From CAJXYS01 sp913063035 (GTDB taxonomy: Bacteria; Pseudomonadota; Alphaproteobacteria; Rhodobacterales; Rhodobacteraceae), in contig NZ_JBOCEG010000004.1 of NCBI RefSeq assembly GCF_050586465.1, forward strand, positions 62,001 through 126,000: a DNA stretch of 64,000 nucleotides. The letters run 5' to 3'. How positions within the stretch are numbered: position 1 is the stretch's first letter; each line of letters begins with the position of its first letter. Both the position numbers and the translations under genes were made by a program. Below the pieces are notes generated by a model, which made no database searches, was not told where the DNA came from, and worked only from the letters and a program-made list of their open reading frames with translations. Below, one piece after another: positions 8,819-16,306 of this stretch.

Positions 8819-9631
8819 TCAGGCCCGTTGGCGCCGCATTTCCGCGATACGTTCCAGTGCCTCGGCACGGGTGTTGCGGATGTTGGGGTCGAATTCCTGG
8901 CTTTCGGCCCGCATCCGGATCGACTCTTCCGTTTCGGAGCCGGGCGCGTACCGCACCGAGCCCAGCGAATGCGCGAGGTTGAGCCGCTTGCCGCGGGTGG
9001 CGAAGGACACCCAGGCCTCGGGGTTGATCCGGCAATTCTCGTAGTTGATCAGGAAGAACCACTTGCGGCCGGTTCGGTCGAGCGCACTTTCGAGATGGTC
9101 GTAGAAGGCGTGGACATCGCCCGAATGGGCGAAGGTGAAATCCGAGAAGTCGACGGTCATGATCCCGTCGGCGGCGATGAAGTCGACCCGTCGCGCGTAT
9201 TCGCTCGGATGATGCGTGGGGGTGCGGTCGGCGTGGTGAAGCCGCTTGGAGGGCAGCTTCCTGATGCGGGCCAACGCGGCGTCGCGATCGGCGAACAGAT
9301 TGGGATCGAAGGCCTCGGTCTTGGCGTCGCGCTCGATCTGGGCGCGCGTCTCGGGGCTGGGGTCGAACCGGACGGTGCCCTGGGAATGGGCGAGATTCAC
9401 CATTTTTCCCCGATGGGTGAAGGCGGCCCAGGCGTCGGGCTCGATCCGCAAGCCGGAATAATTCACGAGGAAGAACCAGACCTCTTCGCCGGTCTCCGCG
9501 ATGAGCTCTTCGACCCGGTCGTAAAAACGGTTCACCTCGATGGAATCCCGGAAGTCGATCCCGGAGAAATCGACCTCCATGACCTCCAGGTCAGGGTGGA
9601 AGACGACCCTGTCGTCAATGTTGTAGGTCAC
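8819..9631 (-). CDS. unknown protein with two tandem copies of one ~125-residue domain
   Basis: 270 aa. The GTG at 9631 is chosen because GAGGAGG sits just upstream and homology between the two halves starts there; the frame is open further to 9793. Residues ~1-125 and ~130-265 are clearly related: each contains a MxVDFSxxxF segment, FYDxxE, WFFLxNYxxxRIxPxAW, TRGKxxNLAHSxGxVRF/Y and xFDPN, followed by an ALxRI end. The pattern of alternating strands and helices is reminiscent of STAS-like folds, but I do not recognise the family. No signal peptide or membrane segment. It is convergent with livF and divergent from the PaaK-like gene, inside an otherwise co-directional uptake cluster, so a link to that pathway is possible. 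Confidence 0.75.
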   Translation of the reverse strand: MTYNIDDRVVFHPDLEVMEVDFSGIDFRDSIEVNRFYDRVEELIAETGEEVWFFLVNYSGLRIEPDAWAAFTHRGKMVNLAHSQGTVRFDPSPETRAQIERDAKTEAFDPNLFADRDAALARIRKLPSKRLHHADRTPTHHPSEYARRVDFIAADGIMTVDFSDFTFAHSGDVHAFYDHLESALDRTGRKWFFLINYENCRINPEAWVSFATRGKRLNLAHSLGSVRYAPGSETEESIRMRAESQEFDPNIRNTRAEALERIAEMRRQRA

Positions 9632-9786
9632 GGTTCGGTCCTCCTCACCCGCACGGAAAATGCCCCCGGGAATCCCGGGGCGCGCGCGAAGTCTACACCA
9701 TCCTGTACCGTGTATACTATTGTATGCAGTTATGCTGCGAACATCTGCCGCAGCCGGTTCCTGCCTGCCATGAAAGGGATTCGCCG

Positions 9787-11010
9787 ATGACACGCCATTT
9801 CGACGCTCTCGAAACCCGCAGCGCCGATGAACGGCAGGCCGCCCTGGCCACGGCCCTGCCGGCCCAGATCGCGCGCGCCCGGGCCGCGGCGGGGCCGGCC
9901 GGGCTGCTGGCCGATGTGGACCCGGACGCCATCACCACGCCCGGGGCGTTGGCCGGCCTGCCGGTGCTGCGGAAATCCGAGATCGGCAGCGCGCAGGGGG
10001 CGACCCCGCCCTTCGGCGGGCTGGTGCCCGGGGGCATCGCCGGGGTGGAGCATGTCTTCCAGTCTCCGGGTCCGATCTACGAGCCGGGCCGCACCACCCA
10101 TGACTGGTGGCGCATGGGCCGGTTCCTCCATGCTTGCGGGATCGGCGAGGGCGATGTGGTGCAGAACTGCTTTTCCTACCATTTCGTACCGGCCGGGATG
10201 ATCTTCGAGAACGGCGCCCGCGCCGTCGGTGCGACGGTCTTCCCCGCCGGCACCGGCCAGACCGAGTTGCAGGCCCGGGCGGTGGCGGATATCGGGATCA
10301 CCGCCTATGCCGGCACGCCGGATTACCTGAAGGTCATCCTCGACAAGGCCGATGCGCTGGGCCTCGACGTGTCGCGGCTCACCAAGGCGGCGGTGGGCGG
10401 GGGCGCGCTTTTCCCCTCGCTCCGGCAGGAATACGCCGACCGCGGGATCGCCTGCCTGCAATGCTATGCCACGGCCGACCTCGGCAACATCGCCTATGAG
10501 AGCCCTGCGATGGAGGGCCTGATCGTCGACGAGGGCGTCATCGTCGAGATCGTCCGGCCCGGCACCGGCGACCCCGTCCCCGAGGGAGAGGTCGGCGAGG
10601 TCGTGGTGACCACGCTGAACCCGGACTATCCGCTGATCCGTTTCGCCACCGGCGATTTGTCCGCCGTCCTGCCCGGCGTCTCGCCCTGCGGGCGCACCAA
10701 CACGCGGATCAAGGGCTGGATGGGCCGGGCGGACCAGACCACAAAGATCAAGGGCATGTTCGTCCGGCCCGAACAGGTGGCCGATTTCGTCGCCCGCCAC
10801 GACGCCGTGACCCGGGCCCGGGTCATCGCGGGACGGGACGGCGAGATGGACACCATGACGGTCCAGGTCGAAACCGAGGCGACGGATCCGTCGGTTTTCG
10901 AGAAGGCCGTGGAGGAGACTCTCAAACTGCGCGGGAAAGTGATACTCTGCGCCCCTGGCTCGCTGCCGAATGACGGCAAGGTCATCGAGGACCAGCGCAG
11001 CTACGACTGA
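9787..11010 (+). CDS. phenylacetate-CoA ligase family (PaaK-like) AMP-forming enzyme
   Basis: 407-residue ANL-superfamily protein of the PaaK group. The C-terminal signature GRADQTTKIKGMFVRPEQV and the preceding FATGDLSAVLPG are characteristic; residues ~125-160 (GEGDVVQNCFSYHFVPAGM) also match the group. It should form an acyl-AMP and then an acyl-CoA from an aromatic or related acid. The start at 9787 lies 20 bases after GAAAGGG; the frame is open upstream to 9724. The classical YxSGTTGxxK P-loop is replaced by SPGPIYEPGRTTHDWWR (VFQSPGPIYEPG), so adenylation may use an altered loop. It is the second ligase of this locus and is followed within 19 bp by the caspase-like gene. Confidence 0.82.
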   Translation: MTRHFDALETRSADERQAALATALPAQIARARAAAGPAGLLADVDPDAITTPGALAGLPVLRKSEIGSAQGATPPFGGLVPGGIAGVEHVFQSPGPIYEPGRTTHDWWRMGRFLHACGIGEGDVVQNCFSYHFVPAGMIFENGARAVGATVFPAGTGQTELQARAVADIGITAYAGTPDYLKVILDKADALGLDVSRLTKAAVGGGALFPSLRQEYADRGIACLQCYATADLGNIAYESPAMEGLIVDEGVIVEIVRPGTGDPVPEGEVGEVVVTTLNPDYPLIRFATGDLSAVLPGVSPCGRTNTRIKGWMGRADQTTKIKGMFVRPEQVADFVARHDAVTRARVIAGRDGEMDTMTVQVETEATDPSVFEKAVEETLKLRGKVILCAPGSLPNDGKVIEDQRSYD

Positions 11011-11029
11011 ACGGCGACGCGGAGGATCC

Positions 11030-12688
11030 ATGGCACCGAAAGCGATGGCGCGCGCGGTCATCGCCGCGCTTCTGGCACTGGTCTGGACCGGGGCGGCGCT
11101 GGCGGCCGATATCGCCCTGGTGATCGGCAACCGGGACTATCGCGAGATGCCGCGGGTCACCGGCGCAGAGGCAAGCGTCGCCGCGGCCGAGGCGCTGGCG
11201 GAGCGCGGGTTCCAGGTAGCCGCCTTTCGCGATCTTTCGGCCGAGGCCATGCCCGGCGCGGTGGCGCGCCTCGTCACCGGGCTGGAAACGGCCGAGCGGG
11301 TCGTGATCCTGCTGAACGGACGTTTCGCGCACGGTGCCGGTGAAAGCTGGTTCCTGCCGATGGATGCCGACGCGCCGGGGCTGGCCGGGCTCGGGGCCGG
11401 CGGGCTGCCTGTCTCCGTCCTGCTTGGCCTGGCGGCCCGGAAGCCCGGCGGCGCCGTCGTGCTGCTGGGCACGGACGATCGCGCCCCTGACATGGGCGCC
11501 GGGCTGCGCCCGGGCCTTGGGGCATTGGATGTGCCGCAGGGCGTCTTGCTGGTCACGGGCGGTCCCGCCGATCTTGACCGGCTGCTGCGGGACGGGCTTC
11601 TCCGGCCCGGGGTCACCTTTGCCGAGGCGCTGGCCGAGGCCCCGCGCGGCGTGCGCGGCGCGGGCTTCGTTTCCGATCTGGCGGCACTCGTCCCGTCATC
11701 GGGCGCGGGACCCGGTCCCGGGCTGGCCGAGCTTTTCGAGCAGGCCTACTGGGACGCCGTGCTCGATCTCGATACGGTCGCGGCGCTGGAGCAATATCTC
11801 GACCGCTACCCGGACGGGATCTTCGCCGCGGACGCCCGCGAGAGGATCGTCGATCTGCAGGAAGAGCCCGAGCGGGAGGCCCGCGCCGTGGAAGAGGCGC
11901 TCGGCCTCGATCGCGACGCCCGGCGTCGCGTCCAGCAGGATCTCTCGCTGCTCGGCTACGACACGCGGGGCATCGACGGGATTTTCGGGCGCGGCACCCG
12001 TAGCGCCATCGCCGATTGGCAGGACGCCGGGGGCCTGCCGGTCACCGGCTACCTGACCCGGGCCCAGATCGCCCGGCTGGCCGACGCGGCGGACGCCCGC
12101 GCCGCCGCGCTGGAGGCGCAAGCGAAGGAACGCCGGCGCGAGGCGGAACGCGCCGACCGTGCCTTCTGGGACGAGACGGGCCGCGGCGCAGGCGAGGCCG
12201 GTCTCCGGCGCTATCTCGACCGCTACCCGGACGGGCTTTATGCCGAGACCGCGCGCGACCGCCTGGACCAGATCGAGGCGGAACGGCGTGGGCGTATCCC
12301 CAAAGCGGAACGCCGCGCCTGGGACGCGGCGCGCGACAGGGACACCATCGCGGCCTACCGCGACTATCTCGACCGCTATCCGGAGGGGGCCTTCGCGGAG
12401 GCTGCCCGCGACCGGGTTCGCGCTCTGGAACGCGACCGCGAGGAGGCGGGCCGCCTCGAGGCGGCGCGCGCGGGCGAGCGCGCCCTCGGGCTCAACCCGA
12501 TCACCCGGATGCTGGTCGAAACGCAGCTGGCGCGGATGGGGCATGACCCGGGGCAGGTGGACGGATCCTTCGACGACCGCACCCGTGCCGCGATCCGGCG
12601 CTACCAGCGTGCCCAGGGCCTCGAGGTGACCGGGTATCTCAGCCGCGCGGTGCTCGTGCGGATGCTGGCGGGCATGACGCGGCCCTGA
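11030..12688 (+). CDS. degenerate caspase-like protein with YLDRYP repeats and two peptidoglycan-binding domains
   Basis: 552 aa with a Sec-type signal (about residues 1-24). Residues ~25-220 resemble a caspase-like (C14) domain: ALVIGNRDY at the start is typical, but the places where the catalytic GHG and DACR motifs are expected read NGRFAHG and GTDDRAP, so the His/Cys dyad appears lost. Then come three repeats of the form W(D/E)xx...AxxxYLDRYPxGxxAxxARxRx (about 240-285, 375-415, 430-470). Two peptidoglycan_binding_1 modules (about 292-350 and 490-550) contain GYDTRGIDGIFGRGTRSAI and GHDPGQVDGSFDDRTRAAI. Probably a periplasmic scaffold or sensor that binds cell wall. The ATG at 11030 follows GGAGG. 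Substrate and partners unknown. Confidence 0.8.
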   Translation: MAPKAMARAVIAALLALVWTGAALAADIALVIGNRDYREMPRVTGAEASVAAAEALAERGFQVAAFRDLSAEAMPGAVARLVTGLETAERVVILLNGRFAHGAGESWFLPMDADAPGLAGLGAGGLPVSVLLGLAARKPGGAVVLLGTDDRAPDMGAGLRPGLGALDVPQGVLLVTGGPADLDRLLRDGLLRPGVTFAEALAEAPRGVRGAGFVSDLAALVPSSGAGPGPGLAELFEQAYWDAVLDLDTVAALEQYLDRYPDGIFAADARERIVDLQEEPEREARAVEEALGLDRDARRRVQQDLSLLGYDTRGIDGIFGRGTRSAIADWQDAGGLPVTGYLTRAQIARLADAADARAAALEAQAKERRREAERADRAFWDETGRGAGEAGLRRYLDRYPDGLYAETARDRLDQIEAERRGRIPKAERRAWDAARDRDTIAAYRDYLDRYPEGAFAEAARDRVRALERDREEAGRLEAARAGERALGLNPITRMLVETQLARMGHDPGQVDGSFDDRTRAAIRRYQRAQGLEVTGYLSRAVLVRMLAGMTRP

Positions 12689-12701
12689 ACCGGGCACGAA
12701 G

Positions 12702-12730
12702 AAAAGCCGCCGGGCGCGGGGCCCGGCGGC
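12702..12730 (-). terminator. intrinsic terminator of rpmJ
   Basis: Perfect 10-bp GC stem (12706-12715 with 12721-12730), five-base loop. On the minus strand the hairpin is followed by TTTT, so it should stop transcription coming from rpmJ. It may also insulate the + strand gene ending at 12688. Confidence 0.8.
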
Positions 12731-12757
12731 GCTCATTCCGACGGAATTCCGTGTCGC

Positions 12758-12883
12758 TCAGCCCTGGCGGGCCTTGAACCGTCGCTGCGTCTTGTTGATG
12801 ACGTAGACGCGGCCCTTGCGGCGCACGACGCGGCAGTCGCGATGCCGGTTCTTAAGCGAACGGAGCGAGTTCTTGACCTTCAT
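12758..12883 (-). CDS. rpmJ: 50S ribosomal protein L36 (bL36)
   Basis: 41-residue basic protein beginning MKVKNSLRSLKNRHRDCRVV and ending in RRFKARQG. This is the longer, zinc-ligand-poor (C-) form of L36 common in alphaproteobacteria, where only one of the four zinc Cys residues remains. It is a component of the large ribosomal subunit near the peptidyl-transferase region. The ATG at 12883 is preceded by GAGGAG. It is a single-gene unit with its own intrinsic terminator at 12702-12730, lying next to tRNA-Val on the same strand. Confidence 0.95.
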   Translation of the reverse strand: MKVKNSLRSLKNRHRDCRVVRRKGRVYVINKTQRRFKARQG

Positions 12884-12947
12884 CGGTCCTCTCCTCATCT
12901 CGCGGCGCGCGTGCGCCTCGGTTACGTTTCGTCGCGTGTCTTCGCGA

Positions 12948-13022
<75 letters not shown>

Positions 13023-13172
13023 ATCCGCGCTGAAAAAGATCCGGGTTCCGCCCAGGGGCGAGGGCCCGGCTCCACGCTGGTCCGGCGCTCTATAATCGGA
13101 GTCGGAACGGGGTTCAAGGGGTTTTGGAGTGGCGCAGAAAAGGGCTATATCGAGAAGCGAAAGGACCCGCGC

Positions 13173-14036
13173 ATGCCCGAGACGCCCTATCGCCTGATCC
13201 GCCCCGAGATCCACAGCACGAGCGTGATCTTCTCCTCGCCGCACAGCGGCCGGGAGTACCCGCGCGATTTCCTCCGGGCCACGGAGTTGACGGAGCGCTC
13301 GGTGCGGTCCTCCGAGGATGCCTTCGTCGATATCCTCTTCGACCGCGCGCCCGACTTCGGCGCCCCGCTGATCGCCGCCACGGCGCCGCGCGCCTATGTC
13401 GATCTGAACCGCGGCGCCGACGAGCTGGATCCCGCCGTGATACGTGACGTCAGCCAGACCGTGCACAATCCGCGCATTGCCTCCGGGCTGGGCGTGATCC
13501 CCCGCGTCGTTTCCAACGGGCGCCAGATCTACCGCGGCAAGATTTCCCGCGAAGAGGCGACGGCGCGGATCGACCGCTATCACAGGCCCTATCACGCGGC
13601 GCTGCGCCAGCTCCTGCAGGACAGCCACGCCCGGTTCGGCGAAGCGATCCTGGTCGATTGCCACTCGATGCCGCACGAGGCGCTCGAGGGTGTGACGCCG
13701 CGCGGGGCAAAGCGGCCCGACGTGGTGCTGGGCGACCGGTTCGGCGCCGCCTGCGGCGCCCATGTGATCGAGGAGGTCGAGACGATCTTTGCCGGGGCGG
13801 GCTTGCGCGTCGCGCGCAACGCCCCGTTCGCCGGTGCCTATATCGTCCAGAGCTACGGCCGCCCCTCGCGCCGCCAGCATGTCGTGCAGGTCGAACTCGA
13901 CCGGTCGCTCTACATGAACGAGGCGCTGGTGCGCCCCAGCGACGATTTCGAGAGCTTCCGCGCCCTGATGACCGAGGTGGTGGCAAAGGTGACCGCGCTT
14001 GGCCGGGCGTCGGACATGGCGCTCGCCGCCGAGTGA
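13173..14036 (+). CDS. N-formylglutamate amidohydrolase family protein
   Basis: 287-residue member of the FGase/HutG amidohydrolase family, which hydrolyses N-formyl-L-glutamate (last step of one histidine-degradation route) or related N-acyl amino acids. Visible family motifs are SSPHSGREYP near residue 22, DCHSMPHE near 165, LGDRFG near 185, and the C-terminal PFAGAYIVQSYGRP and VQVELDRSLYMNE. The His/Asp/Glu residues in these motifs are the expected metal ligands and catalytic base. No hut genes are adjacent, so the physiological substrate is uncertain. The gene ends one base from the stop of the convergent dinB. Confidence 0.9.
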   Translation: MPETPYRLIRPEIHSTSVIFSSPHSGREYPRDFLRATELTERSVRSSEDAFVDILFDRAPDFGAPLIAATAPRAYVDLNRGADELDPAVIRDVSQTVHNPRIASGLGVIPRVVSNGRQIYRGKISREEATARIDRYHRPYHAALRQLLQDSHARFGEAILVDCHSMPHEALEGVTPRGAKRPDVVLGDRFGAACGAHVIEEVETIFAGAGLRVARNAPFAGAYIVQSYGRPSRRQHVVQVELDRSLYMNEALVRPSDDFESFRALMTEVVAKVTALGRASDMALAAE

Positions 14037-14037
14037 T

Positions 14038-15291
14038 CTAGCGCAGCGACCGCCCCTTGAGGATCGCGCCGTCTCCGAAGCGGCGCCGGATCGCGTCGGT
14101 CGCGTGCTCGGCCCGGGCGCGGCGCGCGGCGTCCGGATCCAGCAGGTCCGGGGACAGATCGGACTCCGCCGCCGGGCGGAGCGACGAGAGCCCGACCCCG
14201 ATCAGGCGGAACGGCCCGGGCACGGTCACCTGGTCCAGCAGCCCGCGCGCGGTCCGGTAGATCCGGTCGGCGATCTGGGTCGGTTCGCGCAGGGTCACGC
14301 GCCGGGTCAGGCTGCGGTGGTCGCTGCGCTTGAGCTTCAGCGTGACCACCGCGCCGCCGAGCGCCTTGGCCTTGGCCCGGTCGGCCACCTTTTCCGCCAG
14401 CCGCCAGAGGTGGCCGTCGAGCAGGTCGCGATCGGCGATATCCTCGGCGAAGGTGGTCTCGTTCGAGATGCTCTTGACCGGCGCGTTGGGCGAGACCCGG
14501 CGGCTGTCCTGCCCGCGCGCCAGGTGCCAGAGTCGCTCGCCCATGCTGCCGAAGGCGGCGTGCAGCTCCTTGCGATCCCAGCGCCGGAGGTCCGCGAAGC
14601 TGCGGATGCCCTGCGCCTCGAGCGCGGCCTGTCCCGCCGCGCCGACGCCCCAGATCATGCCGACCGGCCTGTCGGCCAAGAAATCCTCGGTCTCGGCGGT
14701 GCCGATCACGGAGAAGCCGCGCGGCTTGTCGAGATCGGAGGCGAGCTTGGCCAGGAACTTGTTGTGGCTGAGCCCGATGGAGCCGGAAACGCCGAGCTCG
14801 GCCTCCATCCGCCGCACCATCCGCGCCAGAAGCACCGCCGGCGGCGCCCCGTGCAATCGCGCGGTGCCGGTCAGGTCCAGGAACGCCTCGTCGAGCGAGA
14901 GCGGCTCCACCGCCGGGGTGAGGTCGGTCATCATCGCGCGGATGGCGCGGCTCACCTCGGCATAAAGGTCCATGCGCGGCCGCAGAACCACCGCGTCCGG
15001 ACACAGCTCCAGCGCCTTGAACATCGGCATGGCAGAGCGCACGCCCCGGATGCGCGCGATGTAGCAGGCCGTCGAGACCACGCCGCGCCTGCCCCCGCCG
15101 ATGATCACCGGCTTGTCGGCGAGATCGGCGTTCTCGCGTTTCTCGACCGCGGCATAGAACGCGTCGCAATCCATGTGCGCGATGGAGAGCGTGAAGAGCT
15201 CGTCATGGGCCGTGACGCGCGGACCCCGGCAGGCCGGGCAGCGCCGGCCGGCGTCGAAGGTTTCCATGCAGTCGCGGCAAAGGGCTGGCAT
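14038..15291 (-). CDS. dinB: DNA polymerase IV (Y-family translesion polymerase)
   Basis: 417-residue Y-family polymerase for error-prone translesion synthesis. Palm motifs MDCDAFYAAVEKREN (near residue 40) and SLDEAFLDLTG (near 140) supply the acidic metal ligands. The little-finger region near the C-terminus contains FRLIGVGLSSLRPA. An N-terminal extension of ~35 residues carries a CxxC...CxxC pattern (CRDC, CPAC) that looks like a small zinc ribbon. The start at 15291 is chosen for that extension; the frame is open further up but without a ribosome site. It is convergent with the amidohydrolase gene and no lexA-type box was confirmed. Confidence 0.93.
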   Translation of the reverse strand: MPALCRDCMETFDAGRRCPACRGPRVTAHDELFTLSIAHMDCDAFYAAVEKRENADLADKPVIIGGGRRGVVSTACYIARIRGVRSAMPMFKALELCPDAVVLRPRMDLYAEVSRAIRAMMTDLTPAVEPLSLDEAFLDLTGTARLHGAPPAVLLARMVRRMEAELGVSGSIGLSHNKFLAKLASDLDKPRGFSVIGTAETEDFLADRPVGMIWGVGAAGQAALEAQGIRSFADLRRWDRKELHAAFGSMGERLWHLARGQDSRRVSPNAPVKSISNETTFAEDIADRDLLDGHLWRLAEKVADRAKAKALGGAVVTLKLKRSDHRSLTRRVTLREPTQIADRIYRTARGLLDQVTVPGPFRLIGVGLSSLRPAAESDLSPDLLDPDAARRARAEHATDAIRRRFGDGAILKGRSLR

Positions 15292-15425
15292 GCGCGGGCG
15301 TCCGGGATGTTGTGGCGGCAGTTTAGACCCTCTGACCGCCGCCGGAAAGGCCGCCGGGGTCAGAGCCGCTGCGCGGCGGTCCATGCCTCCGGCGGGGATA
15401 TTTCGGCCACTTGGACGGTGCGGGA

Positions 15426-16121
15426 TCAGGGCAGTTCGGCGCGCACGGCCTCGGCGGCGGCGCGGGGGTCGGCGGCCTGCCAGATCGGGCGGCCCACGAC
15501 GATATGGTCGGCCCCCGCGGCGATGGCCGCGGCCGGCGTCGCGATCCGTTTCTGGTCGCCCGCGGCCGCGCCGGCGGGGCGCACGCCCGGGGTGACGATC
15601 AGCTTGCCCGTGGCCTCGGGCAGGGCCCGAATGGCGGCGGCTTCCTGCGGCGAGGCAATCACCCCGTCGGCCCCGGCCGCGAGCGCGCGGCGCGCGCGCT
15701 CGGTCACCAGCTCGGCGATCTCGCCGGGCACGATCATCGCCGCATCGAGATCGGCGCGGTCGAGCGAGGTCAGGATCGTCACCGCCAGGATCCGCGTCGG
15801 CTTGTCGCCGCGGCCGGCCACCGCGGCGCGCACCACATGCGGGTCGCCATGAACGGTCAGGAAATCCAGCTCGTACGCTGCAAGGCCTCGCACCGCGGCC
15901 TCGACGGTGGCCGGGATGTCGAAGAGCTTCATGTCGAGGAATATGCGTTTGCCGTGTTCGGCCTTGAGCTCATGCGCCAGCGCGAGACCACCGCCCGTCA
16001 GCATGCCAAGCCCGATCTTGTAGAACGACACCGTGTCGCCCAGCCTCTGGGAGAGCTGCAGGCCCTCGAGCGCGTTCGGGACGTCGAGGGCGACGATCAG
16101 GCGGTCATCGGCGGCGGGCAT
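15426..16121 (-). CDS. pyrF: orotidine 5'-phosphate decarboxylase
   Basis: 231 aa, (beta/alpha)8-barrel enzyme converting OMP to UMP in pyrimidine synthesis. The catalytic Lys/Asp network is visible in FLDMKLFDIPATV, and the phosphate-binding end in TPGVRPAG and ADHIVVGRPIW. The family length is ~230 residues, so it is complete. The ATG at 16121 has GGAGATATCCCC upstream (Shine-Dalgarno GGAG). It is divergent from clpB with a 185-bp shared upstream region. Confidence 0.95.
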   Translation of the reverse strand: MPAADDRLIVALDVPNALEGLQLSQRLGDTVSFYKIGLGMLTGGGLALAHELKAEHGKRIFLDMKLFDIPATVEAAVRGLAAYELDFLTVHGDPHVVRAAVAGRGDKPTRILAVTILTSLDRADLDAAMIVPGEIAELVTERARRALAAGADGVIASPQEAAAIRALPEATGKLIVTPGVRPAGAAAGDQKRIATPAAAIAAGADHIVVGRPIWQAADPRAAAEAVRAELP

Positions 16122-16198
16122 GGGGATATCTCCTTTCAGGCGTCGGCGCTGTGTAGCGCCGGCGCCGCGCTGCGGCAAGTTGTGTCGCGCTCCGATGG

Positions 16199-16228
16199 CT
16201 TGTCATCCGACGGCCCGCTCCCCAAATA
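16199..16228 (+). promoter_or_regulatory. putative sigma-32 heat-shock promoter of clpB
   Basis: CTTGTCA at 16199-16205 and CCCCAAATA at 16220-16228 separated by 14 bp. This closely resembles the sigma-32 consensus (CTTGAAA, 13-15 bp, CCCCATNTA) and lies 79 bp upstream of the clpB start. ClpB is a standard heat-shock gene, which supports the assignment. Confidence 0.6.
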
Positions 16229-16306
16229 CATGCCGAGGCTTGCATAAGCGCGTGCCGCATGTCGGGCGCCGGATACTCGCAAGCGCTTACGAGAGGAGTT
16301 GAGAAC

